Part shown: positions 44,030-51,998 of the stretch, piece after piece
How the letters are laid out: each line of letters starts with the position of its first letter
Position numbering within the stretch: position 1 is the first letter of the stretch
Source: Acidiferrobacterales bacterium
GTDB lineage: Bacteria > Pseudomonadota > Gammaproteobacteria > Arenicellales > JAJDZL01
DNA length: 51,998 bases
Reading direction: 5' to 3'
Assembly (NCBI GenBank): GCA_028820695.1
Contig: JAPPIB010000027.1
Span: 1-51,998, forward strand
Translations under genes and position numbers: made by a program
Notes under the pieces: generated by a model
Database searches by the model: none
What the model was told of the DNA's origin: nothing
What the model saw: the letters and a program-made list of their open reading frames with translations, nothing else

Positions 44030-44779
44030 TTGTTTCAAGTGAATATTGATTTGATAGAACTTTGGCATTCTCTGGACCGACTGCCGTTTGTGTTCAGCAT
44101 AACTGTTTATGCGCTGGTCTTGACGACGGTCGCCGCTTTCCTTGTCATTCCTGTCGTGCTGATGTTTCGCTCTGAGCCACATCAGATCATCCGCAGTTTT
44201 CAAGCTGACAGGGAAGTTGCGAAATCGATGGATGGATATCGAAGCGCTTTGCAGCGGACTGCCTCCTGCCTCACGCTGTTCAACACAGTGATCGGTCGGT
44301 TTGTGGCATGGCTGGTGCTTTTCATGACGTTGATGCAGTTTGTGGTCGTCATCATGCGCTACGTTTTCACCTACGGGTCGATACAGATGCAAGAGTCGAT
44401 CTGGTACATGCATGGCCTTTTGTTCATGCTTGGTGCCGGCTACACGCTGGCAAAAGAGGGACACGTCCGACTTGACGTGTTTTACCGCGAGATGACAGAA
44501 CGAACCAAAGCCTGGATCAATCTTGTCGGCTCGGCGATATTGCTGCTTCCCTTCTGTATCGTGAATTTCGACTTTGCGTGGTCATTTGTTCTCAATTCCT
44601 GGGCGGTAAGGGAAGGTTCTGCCGAAACGGCGGGACTGCAGTACATTTACCTGTTCAAGACGGTCATTCTCGTATTTTCGGTCCTGCTCGTCATTGAGGG
44701 CATCTCATTGGCGGTCCGCAGTGTTTTGCAACTCACGGCCCCTCCCGATAAATCGTCCCGACATCGGGCACTCGAATGA
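44030..44779 (+). CDS. TRAP transporter small permease (DctQ family)
   Basis: A 249-aa inner membrane protein. An N-terminal hydrophobic segment (ITVYALVLTTVAAFLVIPVVLM) is followed by the four-helix DctQ region: AWLVLFMTLMQFVVVIMRYV, the signature EGHVRLDVFY after LGAGYTLAK, and later LVGSAILLLPFCIVN and VILVFSVLLVIEGISLA. It works with the DctM subunit and an extracytoplasmic binding protein. The extra N-terminal helix makes it longer than the usual 160-200 aa. The start is TTG at 44030 or GTG at 44039. The stop overlaps dctM by 4 bases. Confidence 0.82.
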   Translation: MFQVNIDLIELWHSLDRLPFVFSITVYALVLTTVAAFLVIPVVLMFRSEPHQIIRSFQADREVAKSMDGYRSALQRTASCLTLFNTVIGRFVAWLVLFMTLMQFVVVIMRYVFTYGSIQMQESIWYMHGLLFMLGAGYTLAKEGHVRLDVFYREMTERTKAWINLVGSAILLLPFCIVNFDFAWSFVLNSWAVREGSAETAGLQYIYLFKTVILVFSVLLVIEGISLAVRSVLQLTAPPDKSSRHRALE

Positions 44780-46404
44780 TTGCGTTACTGACAACACCTG
44801 AATTCCTGTGTGCGGCACTGTTCGTTTCGGTGATCGTGCTTTTGCTGTTCGGTTTCCCGGTGGCATTCAGCCTGGCGGGCGCCTCATTGCTTTTCGCATT
44901 TGTCGCCGCCGCATTCGGGTTGTTTGATCTAGCCTATATCTCCGCCTTGCCGCAGAGAATATTCTCGATCATGCGCAATGAGGTGCTGGTCGCTGTACCT
45001 CTTTTTGTGTTTATGGGAGTGACTTTGGAGAAGTCGAAAATTGCCGAAGAACTGCTGGATAACATGGGCAGACTGTTCGGCAGCATACGAGGTGGCCTGG
45101 GATATTCGGTATGCATAGTCGGCGCTTTGCTCGCCGCGTCGACCGGCATCGTGGGTGCAACTGTTGTCACGATGGGACTGCTGTCTTTGCCGACCATGCT
45201 GCGTCGCGGCTACAGCCCATCATTCGCTTGCGGCTCCATCTGCGCGTCCGGCACACTGGGCCAGGTCATACCACCTTCGATTGTCCTGGTTCTTCTGGGC
45301 GATCAACTGTCAACCGCATTCCAGCAGGCACAGTTTTCGAAGGGAAATTTCTCACCTGCCGCACTATCGGTCAACGACCTGTTCGCGGGCGCACTGATTC
45401 CTGGTCTTGTACTCGTCGGCATGTACATCATTTACCAGATCTTCATTGCGATCACCCGTCCTGACGCCTGCCCGGCAGTCCCGCGTGATGAGATTACGAC
45501 ACTAGAAGACAAAACCATGCTGAGAACGATGGTGTCGACACTGTTCGCACCGCTGGCCCTGATTGTCGCGGTGCTAGGCTCGATCCTGGCCGGATTGGCC
45601 TCACCCACCGAGTCCGCCGCCATGGGCGGGATTGGCGCACTGATGATGGCCGGCTACAAAGTGGATCCAGGACGCGGACGTCTGATCGCGACTGGCGCAA
45701 TCTGTCTCGCGGTCATGCTGCTGATAACGTTGCTGTTCGATCTCAGGATGCAAAGACAGACGCTTACCGCGATGGAGTGGACAGCGGTGTTCGTGGCTCT
45801 GGTTTGCGCGCTGGGACTGGTGCTGGGAATTCTCACCGCGATATTGCGTGTTTACGGCACGCGGGACCGGAAGGGTGATTCCATCTTACCGCAAATCATG
45901 CAACAGACCCTGATCGTGTCGACCATGGTTTTTGTGATCCTGATCGGAGCATCAATGTTCTCGCTTGTATTTCGGGGTCTGAACGGCGATGAGGTGGTTG
46001 AGGCCGTGCTGCATAACCTGCCAGGCGGAACGCTGACCGTCCTGTTGCTGGTCATGCTGGTGATGTTCCTGCTGGGTTTCATCCTCGACTTTTTGGAAAT
46101 TATTTTTATCGTCGTGCCGATCGTGGGTCCGGTACTGCTTCAGATGGAGATTGCACCCGGTGTGCCGATGAATCCGGTGTGGCTGGGCGTGATGATGGCC
46201 GTCAACATTCAGACTTCATTTCTGACGCCACCTTTCGGTTTTTCTCTTTTTTATCTTCGCGGTGTGGCACCTTCATCGGTCCAGACCATGCAGATCTACA
46301 AAGGCGTCATCCCCTTTGTACTGATACAGTTGCTGATGTTGGTGGCGCTTTGGTTCTTCCCGGCTCTTGCGACATGGTTGCCGAGCGCGATATTCGGGCC
46401 TTAG
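44776..46404 (+). CDS. TRAP transporter large permease (DctM family)
   Basis: A 542-aa membrane protein with 12 or more hydrophobic segments. DctM features are FGFPVAFSLAGAS, VAVPLFVFMG, ASTGIVGATVVTMGLL, GTLGQVIPPSIVLVLLG, LAGLASPTESAAMG and the end region QTSFLTPPFGFSLFYLRG. A long insert in the middle suggests the subfamily that moves larger carboxylates or sulfonates, but the binding protein that would define substrate is missing from the window. It uses a sodium or proton gradient. The start ATG overlaps dctQ (ATGA). Confidence 0.92.
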   Translation: MIALLTTPEFLCAALFVSVIVLLLFGFPVAFSLAGASLLFAFVAAAFGLFDLAYISALPQRIFSIMRNEVLVAVPLFVFMGVTLEKSKIAEELLDNMGRLFGSIRGGLGYSVCIVGALLAASTGIVGATVVTMGLLSLPTMLRRGYSPSFACGSICASGTLGQVIPPSIVLVLLGDQLSTAFQQAQFSKGNFSPAALSVNDLFAGALIPGLVLVGMYIIYQIFIAITRPDACPAVPRDEITTLEDKTMLRTMVSTLFAPLALIVAVLGSILAGLASPTESAAMGGIGALMMAGYKVDPGRGRLIATGAICLAVMLLITLLFDLRMQRQTLTAMEWTAVFVALVCALGLVLGILTAILRVYGTRDRKGDSILPQIMQQTLIVSTMVFVILIGASMFSLVFRGLNGDEVVEAVLHNLPGGTLTVLLLVMLVMFLLGFILDFLEIIFIVVPIVGPVLLQMEIAPGVPMNPVWLGVMMAVNIQTSFLTPPFGFSLFYLRGVAPSSVQTMQIYKGVIPFVLIQLLMLVALWFFPALATWLPSAIFGP

Positions 46405-46439
46405 TCGATCGCCAATTGAGCCGGTGTCCTGTCAGCGGT

Positions 46440-47114
46440 TCAGAACAGCGGCGCATGAGCCGCGACCAAGGCCACCTGAATTTCCCGAATCAATTTTGTA
46501 GTTGCCTGACCGATCAGGTCGAGTTGGATGATCTGGTCGATCCGGGGCCGCAATCGGGCAAGCTCTGCCTGGCCGATCAGTGCGCGAAGCATATTACTGG
46601 CATCCAAAAGACATAGCAGGACGATGTCTTCCTGATCCGGAATCTCATCGCTGTACAGAAGGTTCAAGACACGTCGCTTGCTCTCTCTTTCAACAGTGTC
46701 GTCGATCGTCGAATAGGACTCGGTTTTGACCAGCCATAAGATCTTTTTTTCGGTCCTGCCTAAAATGCCTCTTTCGATCAACCGGTTGATACTGTTTTCG
46801 AGAAGGTCCCCGCCCTCGTCGGCGATGGCGTTGACCCAGTACTTCGAGTCCTGATTATTTTCGGCACTGCTGATTTTAGCCAGCACGCCATCAAGAACCG
46901 GTTCACCGGTCGGGTCTGTATTGATGACGAAAAATGAATGAAGATCGTTGTCTACCCTGTTTCGGATAGCCAACTCCATCAATACGGCGCCGGCAAGAAC
47001 GAAATGCAGTGTCAACTGGGGAACTTGGATCAAAGTTCCCTTTTTTTCGTCCAGTAGCAGAAGCAGGACCTCTTCCGCGATAGTAACATTTCTACTTTCG
47101 GTGCTGTCGCTCAA
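46440..47114 (-). CDS. GPP34 (GOLPH3-like) family protein
   Basis: A 224-aa protein resembling the GPP34 domain of Golgi phosphoprotein 3: TIAEEVLLLLLDEKKGTL at the start, LHFVLAGAVLMELAIRNRVDND, LLENSINRLIERGIL and LDASNMLRALIGQAELARLRP. Eukaryotic members bind phosphatidylinositol 4-phosphate; bacterial ones are mainly known from actinobacteria and others without a defined role. The start is TTG at 47114 with GGAG upstream. It converges on dctM and diverges from the next operon. Confidence 0.75.
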   Translation of the reverse strand: MSDSTESRNVTIAEEVLLLLLDEKKGTLIQVPQLTLHFVLAGAVLMELAIRNRVDNDLHSFFVINTDPTGEPVLDGVLAKISSAENNQDSKYWVNAIADEGGDLLENSINRLIERGILGRTEKKILWLVKTESYSTIDDTVERESKRRVLNLLYSDEIPDQEDIVLLCLLDASNMLRALIGQAELARLRPRIDQIIQLDLIGQATTKLIREIQVALVAAHAPLF

Positions 47115-47340
47115 GATTGCAACTCCATATGAGGCGTGTATTCCAAGTTCAATTGCAATGCCTTATTTTGATTGGCCTGACTAATTTTAAGTCGAACAAT
47201 TGCCCAAATGCAAATTTGGCAAATTTTCGGGGCGAATTTGTGCGGTTAATGTATTATTTTGACTGATTGAGCTGACGCAGTCGCGCTCAGACCGGATACA
47301 CCTCACTTCAATGGTGTAATGGTGATTTGACCGCACAAAA

Positions 47341-48309
47341 ATGAATCCGCGCAGCGCAAAGACGGACCGGAACCACAGCATGACAGATTCGGAATCGCAT
47401 TTGAACAACGGCGAAGTATCCGAAATTGACAATGTCAAACGAGTTTTCTTTGACGGATATTGGATACGCTATTACAGCCCGCCCCAGGAGACCTGGACAG
47501 CAAAAAAGAATTTGATTTCCGGACTGACGAGAAGAACGTTCCACCATACAGAACCCGGAATCAACACGCCTGGAGAAAATCTTGAGCGTGCCAGGCTGGC
47601 CTATGAGGAGGCGGAGTCAAAACAGGAGAAACGGGTTAACGCAGCGATGCTGGCAGGCGCCCTCTTCAACCGGGCGACCGACATCATTACATCGGTGGTG
47701 GAGCTTGAGGACAAAGGTGTCCACATCAGTCTGGACAACGAATTGGTGAAGCAGTGCGGCGAGTGTCTTTCCGAGGCGATGGAATTGGGAAAGTCGGTTC
47801 GACATATCAGCGGCAACGAGGGGATCGACGAGTTGTGGGGAGAGCCGCTCAAGGCATTCTCGATGTCGACCGTCGATTTCTACGATTCCAGATACATCAA
47901 GATCGCACAGACAATGCGGGATATCGACCGAATCAATGACGTTCTGGTACAAACGCTGGAGTCCTTTGCGGAATTCGAAAATGCATGGCCGATACTGGAT
48001 GACTATGCGCAATTCGCAAAACTCAACTGTGAAATCATGAAAACCGATCCGGACTATTTTTCCATCTGGCCGAAGTTTGTGAAGAGTTCCGAGCAGTTGC
48101 AGGAGTTGGTCGAGACGATTCTTGATGACAACAGAGGTCACATCGAGCAGGAAATTCTGGACGGCTGCCTGCTATTTGAACAGGGACGCAATCTGATCGC
48201 ATACATATCAAGCGCGCGCGTTCCGATGCCGAAAACCATGAATCGTTTTTTTGATGACTGCGATGAGTTTTCGCACAACAGATATCGCGCACAGGGAGGA
48301 GGACAATGA
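47341..48309 (+). CDS. uncharacterised helical protein, first gene of a thiol-type operon
   Basis: I do not recognise this family. The 322-aa product is acidic and predicted largely alpha-helical (LERARLAYEEAESKQEK, LFNRATDIITSVVELED and later long amphipathic runs). It has no signal peptide or membrane segment. The N-terminal part has a basic-aromatic stretch, VKRVFFDGYWIRYYSPP. Scattered Cys residues (QCGECLSEAM, LNCEIMK, DGCLLFE, DDCDEF) include one CxxC-type pair, so metal or thiol binding is conceivable. The start may be ATG at 47341 or ATG at 47380. It overlaps the cupin gene by four bases (ATGA), which ties its role to that gene. Confidence 0.7.
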   Translation: MNPRSAKTDRNHSMTDSESHLNNGEVSEIDNVKRVFFDGYWIRYYSPPQETWTAKKNLISGLTRRTFHHTEPGINTPGENLERARLAYEEAESKQEKRVNAAMLAGALFNRATDIITSVVELEDKGVHISLDNELVKQCGECLSEAMELGKSVRHISGNEGIDELWGEPLKAFSMSTVDFYDSRYIKIAQTMRDIDRINDVLVQTLESFAEFENAWPILDDYAQFAKLNCEIMKTDPDYFSIWPKFVKSSEQLQELVETILDDNRGHIEQEILDGCLLFEQGRNLIAYISSARVPMPKTMNRFFDDCDEFSHNRYRAQGGGQ

Positions 48310-48899
48310 CTGCAACCGAACACAGACGAAACGCAGTGCGTTCCACAGTCGAACGCATCAGAAACATAGAGGCAACACTCGGAGTGACCACAACCGGACT
48401 TGAGCAGATCGAATTGCAGCTGCGAGAACTCGCGAGTCATACCGAGTGGTTCACAGAGAACGAGTTTCCAGCACCGCAACCCCGGTCCGAAGACTCGTCG
48501 TTCGTCTATCGAATTTCGGAAGATCCACAGGACAACCGATTTGCATTGTATATCCAGTCGGCGCGTGCGCCGACGAATACGCCTGCGCACAACCATGACA
48601 CCTGGGCGGCGATCACCGGTATCCGGGGCGAAGAACTCAATCGGTTCTATCGGCGCAGCAACGGTGGAGTCGAAGTGGTCGGTTCGCACGTGGTGCGGCC
48701 CGGTTCCGGAGTCAGTTTTCTTCCGGATGATCTGCACTCCATTCATATCATCGACGACGAGACCGTTATCAATTTTCATATGTATGGACTTGGTCTGGAA
48801 TATCTGACCGAGCGTGAATACTACGACAACACGACCGAAAGCTGGAAGAAGTTCAAGGATCGCAGCAATATCGTTGATGCAGGATACGTGACCCGATGA
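48306..48899 (+). CDS. cysteine dioxygenase-like cupin (putative thiol dioxygenase)
   Basis: A 197-aa cupin. The metal site is PAHNHDTW (His95 and His97) with a third His in DDLHSIH (His144), the three-His arrangement of thiol dioxygenases. FHMYG (His158, Tyr160) corresponds to the conserved His-x-Tyr near the active site. The Cys that forms the thioether crosslink in mammalian cysteine dioxygenase is not there, as in bacterial 3-mercaptopropionate and related dioxygenases. It would oxidise a small thiol to its sulfinate. It overlaps both neighbours by four bases, so the three proteins are probably made together. Confidence 0.78.
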   Translation: MTATEHRRNAVRSTVERIRNIEATLGVTTTGLEQIELQLRELASHTEWFTENEFPAPQPRSEDSSFVYRISEDPQDNRFALYIQSARAPTNTPAHNHDTWAAITGIRGEELNRFYRRSNGGVEVVGSHVVRPGSGVSFLPDDLHSIHIIDDETVINFHMYGLGLEYLTEREYYDNTTESWKKFKDRSNIVDAGYVTR

Positions 48900-50491
48900 A
48901 TCACGAGATCGGTGCGACGCAGCTCAAGCAGCGCATCCTCGCGCGTGAAGAGATTGCAATCATCGATGTTCGGGAACAAGGCATCTATTTCGACTGTCAT
49001 CTTTTCTGGGCAACCAATATCCCCCTGAGCCGCTTGGAATGTCTGGTTCGTGACCTTTTGCCCCGGCGCAGCGTACCGATTGTCGTCTATGACAGCGGTC
49101 CGCCGGGCAAGGAAACAGCCGCTCGACGTGCACGTGATCGCCTGGTAGATCTGGACTACACGGATGTCAGTGTACTCAAGGGCGGAATCGATGGCTGGAA
49201 AGCTGCCGGTCTTGAGTTGTTCTCAGGATTGAATGTGCCCAGCAAGACTTTTGGGGAGTATCTGCTTGAGCAAAGAAAGCCACCCGAATTACTCGCCGAG
49301 ACACTGCACGCCCGCCTGCAAGCGAATGATGATATTGTCGTATTGGATAGCCGTCCGATGGATGAGTACAACGAAATGAGCATTCCCGGTGCCATTGACG
49401 TGCCTGGAGCGGAACTGGTCTATCGGATATTCGAGGTGGCTCCAAATCCTGAAACCGACGTCGTCGTCAACTGTGCCGGCCGCACTCGCAGCATTGTTGG
49501 CGCCATGTCGCTGATCAACGCCCGGATTCCGAACAATGTCAGCCTGCTTAAGGACGGTACGATGGGGTGGCATCTGGCCGGGCTGCGACTGGATCATGGA
49601 AAGTCGCGGGAGGGTGCGCCACCATCGGAGGAAAATCTTTCCAAGTCGGTTGATGCCGCATACCAGGTTGCCGAGCGGTTTGATGTTTCCTTTGTGGACT
49701 ATCCGACGTTGTGTGGATGGAAACGCGATCCCGAGCGGTCGCTGTATGTTTTTGATGTCCGCACGCAGCAAGAATTTGAGACCGCACATGTGATCGGATC
49801 AATTCATGCCCCCGGAGGCCAGCTGGTGCAGACAACCGATGAGTTCATCGCTGTTCGCAATGCCCGTACGGTACTGGTCGACAACAAGGAAGTGCGTGCG
49901 ATCATGACGGCTTCATGGCTGATGCAGATGGGACATCACGATGTTCACGTACTCAAGGGTTCATTAGACGATATGGAACTTGAATCGGGAGCAAGGAAGG
50001 AACATGTCGCGGGCTATCGGCAGTTTGAGACGATCAGGCCCGGAGAGTTGAGAGCAGCATTGCAATCGGGTGAGAAGATGATGGTGGTTGATCTGTCCTC
50101 AAGCCGAAACTATCGGCAAGGTCATATTCCGCAAGCCCACTGGTGTATCCGGCAAAGGCTTGAGTCAGCACTCGTCTTTCATCAGCCGGTCGGGCTTTTG
50201 GTACTCACGTCTGAGGATGGTTTACTGGCACATCTGGCAGCCGCTGACCTGATCAGGTCAGATCCCAGACAGTTGATTCGCGTTCTCAATGGCGGCAATC
50301 ACAGTTGGAAGGCTGCCGGCTTCCCCCTCTGCGATGGTATGGACAATCTGCTGACAGATGTGACTGATGTCTGGGACAAGCCGTACCATCATGAGACAAA
50401 TCAGGAAGACAGAATGAGATCCTATCTTGAATGGGAAGTCCAACTCATGGAACAGGCCGATCGCGATGGTACTGTTGAGTTTTTCTGTTAG
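48896..50491 (+). CDS. four-domain rhodanese-like sulfurtransferase
   Basis: A 531-aa chain of four rhodanese domains at about residues 1-110, 130-235, 255-365 and 375-485. Repeated marks are IIDVREQ, VLDSRPMDEYNE, VFDVRTQQEFETAH and VVDLSSSRNYRQGHIPQAH, and each ends in a variant of VLKGGIDGWKAAG. Only the second domain keeps the catalytic loop cysteine (Cys193 in VVNCAGRTRS); the others have YDSGPPG, VDNKEVR and TSEDGLL. A single active site with three inactive domains suggests a scaffold or shuttle for persulfide sulfur. The protein ends in Cys. Last gene of the overlapping set with the cupin. Confidence 0.85.
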   Translation: MNHEIGATQLKQRILAREEIAIIDVREQGIYFDCHLFWATNIPLSRLECLVRDLLPRRSVPIVVYDSGPPGKETAARRARDRLVDLDYTDVSVLKGGIDGWKAAGLELFSGLNVPSKTFGEYLLEQRKPPELLAETLHARLQANDDIVVLDSRPMDEYNEMSIPGAIDVPGAELVYRIFEVAPNPETDVVVNCAGRTRSIVGAMSLINARIPNNVSLLKDGTMGWHLAGLRLDHGKSREGAPPSEENLSKSVDAAYQVAERFDVSFVDYPTLCGWKRDPERSLYVFDVRTQQEFETAHVIGSIHAPGGQLVQTTDEFIAVRNARTVLVDNKEVRAIMTASWLMQMGHHDVHVLKGSLDDMELESGARKEHVAGYRQFETIRPGELRAALQSGEKMMVVDLSSSRNYRQGHIPQAHWCIRQRLESALVFHQPVGLLVLTSEDGLLAHLAAADLIRSDPRQLIRVLNGGNHSWKAAGFPLCDGMDNLLTDVTDVWDKPYHHETNQEDRMRSYLEWEVQLMEQADRDGTVEFFC

Positions 50492-50503
50492 TTGATCGTT
50501 CGC

Positions 50504-50524
50504 GTGACGGATTCAGTCCGTGAC
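50504..50524. terminator. weak hairpin between convergent genes
   Basis: GTGACGGA-TTCAG-TCCGTGAC with a perfect 5-pair core (ACGGA/TCCGT) just after the rhodanese stop and overlapping the end of ybdK. No T run follows, so termination is only possible. Confidence 0.25.
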
Positions 50525-51649
50525 CCCGACCAGGGTCTCTTTGACGATGAACTTGACCACATCCACCAAAGCCAGTTCGTTGGACCGGCCTTCAGAGATT
50601 GACTGGTTGTATATCGCCAGCTGCCGGTGGGCGCTCGTGCCCCGGTTGATTATGTTTCTGATATTCTTCACCTCCTTGACGCAATCAAAATACTGCGCGT
50701 CTTCGGCTGTCAATTCGATAATCTCCTCGGCCAGGTCCGGATAGTCAACAATCTTGCGCTGTCCGAAGTCAATCAGTCCGCGGTCAATACCATAACGTTG
50801 GGCGCGCCACCGGTTCTCCTGCACCAAAAACGCTGAATACTCCCGCCAGCGTTGATTCTGCAATCTCAACCGATGCAGCAATCTCAACCAGCACCGGTAA
50901 ACACAGGCCACTGTGATTGCGTCTTCAACATTGGTGCACACGTCCGTCAATCGCGATTCAAGCGTCGGGTAGCGCCAGCTGGGTCGCAGGTCCCACCAAA
51001 TTTTAGTGGCGTCCTCGATGATACCCAGATCAACCAGGATATTGACGTGACTCATGTAATCCGTATAGCTATGGAACTGCGGTGGCAGGCCGGTTCTCGG
51101 CAACTGATCGAAAACAGATACACGATAGGATTTCATTCCGGTATCCTCGCCCCTCCAGAACGGTGATGATGTACTCAGTGCGAGAAGGTGAGGCAGGATG
51201 TAGGAAGCTTGGTTCATCAGATCGATTCGCAGCTCGTCGTTTGGAATTCCCGCATGGACGTGCATACCGCTGATGTACAGCCGGCGCACGATCAGCTGCA
51301 TCTGTTCGGCGAGGTCCAGATATCTTTCGTCATGGGTCAATTGTGTCGTGCCAAACGAAAACGGGTGGGTCGACGCGGCCATGATCAGGCAGTCATGCCT
51401 GCGGGCGATTTCGGCGATCGTGCCGCGCAGTCGCACGAGTTCCTGTCTGAGTTCCTGAGTGCTGGTACAGACGTTGGTGCCGACTTCAATCTGGCACTGC
51501 AGAAGTTCTTTGGCAACCTGGCCCCCGAGTTCTTTCGCACAATCTTCCATCAGGGCCGGAGGCATCTTGGAGACGAGGTTCAGGGTGCCGATGTCGACGA
51601 CAAGGTACTCTTCTTCAATTCCGATGGTGAATTCAGGTGGATCGTTCAC
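50513..51649 (-). CDS. ybdK: carboxylate-amine ligase, YbdK / glutamate-cysteine ligase 2 family
   Basis: A 378-aa GCS2-family protein: FTIGIEEEYLVVD at the start, LLQCQIEVGTNVCT, MAASTHPFS, SGMHVHAGIPN and PSWRYPTLESRLTDVC. YbdK has weak gamma-glutamylcysteine ligase activity in E. coli, and relatives ligate other amino acids. The start is GTG at 51649. Its position beside the cupin-rhodanese set suggests thiol metabolism, though the genes converge and are not co-transcribed. Confidence 0.9.
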   Translation of the reverse strand: MNDPPEFTIGIEEEYLVVDIGTLNLVSKMPPALMEDCAKELGGQVAKELLQCQIEVGTNVCTSTQELRQELVRLRGTIAEIARRHDCLIMAASTHPFSFGTTQLTHDERYLDLAEQMQLIVRRLYISGMHVHAGIPNDELRIDLMNQASYILPHLLALSTSSPFWRGEDTGMKSYRVSVFDQLPRTGLPPQFHSYTDYMSHVNILVDLGIIEDATKIWWDLRPSWRYPTLESRLTDVCTNVEDAITVACVYRCWLRLLHRLRLQNQRWREYSAFLVQENRWRAQRYGIDRGLIDFGQRKIVDYPDLAEEIIELTAEDAQYFDCVKEVKNIRNIINRGTSAHRQLAIYNQSISEGRSNELALVDVVKFIVKETLVGVTD

Positions 51650-51998
51650 TGGATTATCCTGAGTGAAGGGTTAAATTCAACGTCCTGGTCAACATTCGAA
51701 CCGGCATGACTGCGTCTTGAGGATCTGGTACTTTGATCTGTTCCCCCAAATGTCGGGTACGCGTGTATGGTCGATGCGTGAACCTGATGCATACACACTG
51801 AACGAACAGATATGCGAGATTATAACGCCCTCCCGGATCAGGGTCGATTCAGCGCGGAACCGCGTCAAGGCAAATTTATTCTTTTTTGGACTGAGTAATC
51901 CTTCAACGTCTGAGGGTGGATCTTTCTAGCAAGACGATTTGATGTGCGTATTCGTGTCTCCGAGTTGTCATTTTGACACACCGAAGCGGCATTTTCTA
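51650..51998. other. upstream region of ybdK, window edge
   Basis: 349 bases without a convincing gene; a plus-strand frame of 70 codons at 51717-51929 has no support. It contains a likely minus-strand promoter for ybdK. Confidence 0.5.
51819..51847 (-). promoter_or_regulatory. putative sigma-70 promoter for ybdK
   Basis: On the minus strand, TCGACC (51847-51842) is followed after 17 bases by a perfect TATAAT (51824-51819), about 170 bases before the GTG start of ybdK. Confidence 0.4.

Noticed and set aside
1..51998. CRISPR arrays, toxin-antitoxin pairs or phage defence genes
   Set aside because: No regularly spaced repeats and no Cas, toxin or restriction motifs were seen.

Overview
The window reads as chromosome from a gammaproteobacterium (moderate GC, dense genes, many GTG and TTG starts). 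The evidence is conserved neighbourhoods: fis-purH-purD; cytochrome c4-engB-polA-DUF2782; a PIMT-like gene next to tolC and waaA; hspQ and hemF. I see no rRNA, tRNA, CRISPR array, phage or conjugation genes. I cannot name a genus.

Layout. (1) 0.1-9.5 kb is an accessory catabolic region. A minus-strand glxBCD/mgsABC-type operon (glutamine amidotransferase, GXGXG protein, FMN glutamate-synthase domain) diverges from a plus-strand series: O-methyltransferase, ketopantoate-reductase-like dehydrogenase, DUF169 protein, Rieske oxygenase of the quaternary-amine type, SDR dehydrogenase, and a trypsin-fold protein without its catalytic serine. Oxidation or demethylation of a methylated amine is the most economical reading, but the substrate is not determined by sequence. 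(2) 9.8-19.3 kb: pckA, pcm, fis, purH-purD-purE, tsaC, hemF, waaA. PurH has no ATG, GTG or TTG ahead of its conserved N-terminus and seems to start at ATT. (3) 19.3-26.4 kb: tolC, a PIMT-like gene and hspQ on the minus strand, then uvrD, a DUF4143 ATPase remnant and recQ. (4) 26.7-32.2 kb: HD-domain protein, ilvE, zinc-finger protein, phosphoglucose-isomerase-like protein, malonyl-CoA decarboxylase, cytochrome c4. (5) 32.4-38.7 kb: engB and a polA gene split at the linker between its 5' nuclease and Klenow domains by a roughly 509-bp element with 12-bp inverted termini, then an ABC ATPase without a permease, a DUF2782 protein and a deacetylase-family protein. (6) 39-43.5 kb: glycine cleavage operon gcvT-gcvH-gcvP. 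(7) 44-51.7 kb: TRAP permeases without a binding protein, a GPP34 (GOLPH3-like) protein, a three-gene set with 4-base overlaps (unknown helical protein, thiol-dioxygenase-like cupin, four-domain rhodanese), and a YbdK-type carboxylate-amine ligase.

How they may work together. Methyl groups and glycine released from methylated amines would feed folate one-carbon pools through GcvTHP, next to purine genes that use formyl-folate. The right end looks like uptake and oxidation of a small thiol or sulfonate. Both links are inferences from gene content. The most unusual items are the split polA with its element, the ATT start of purH, and the cupin-rhodanese operon.
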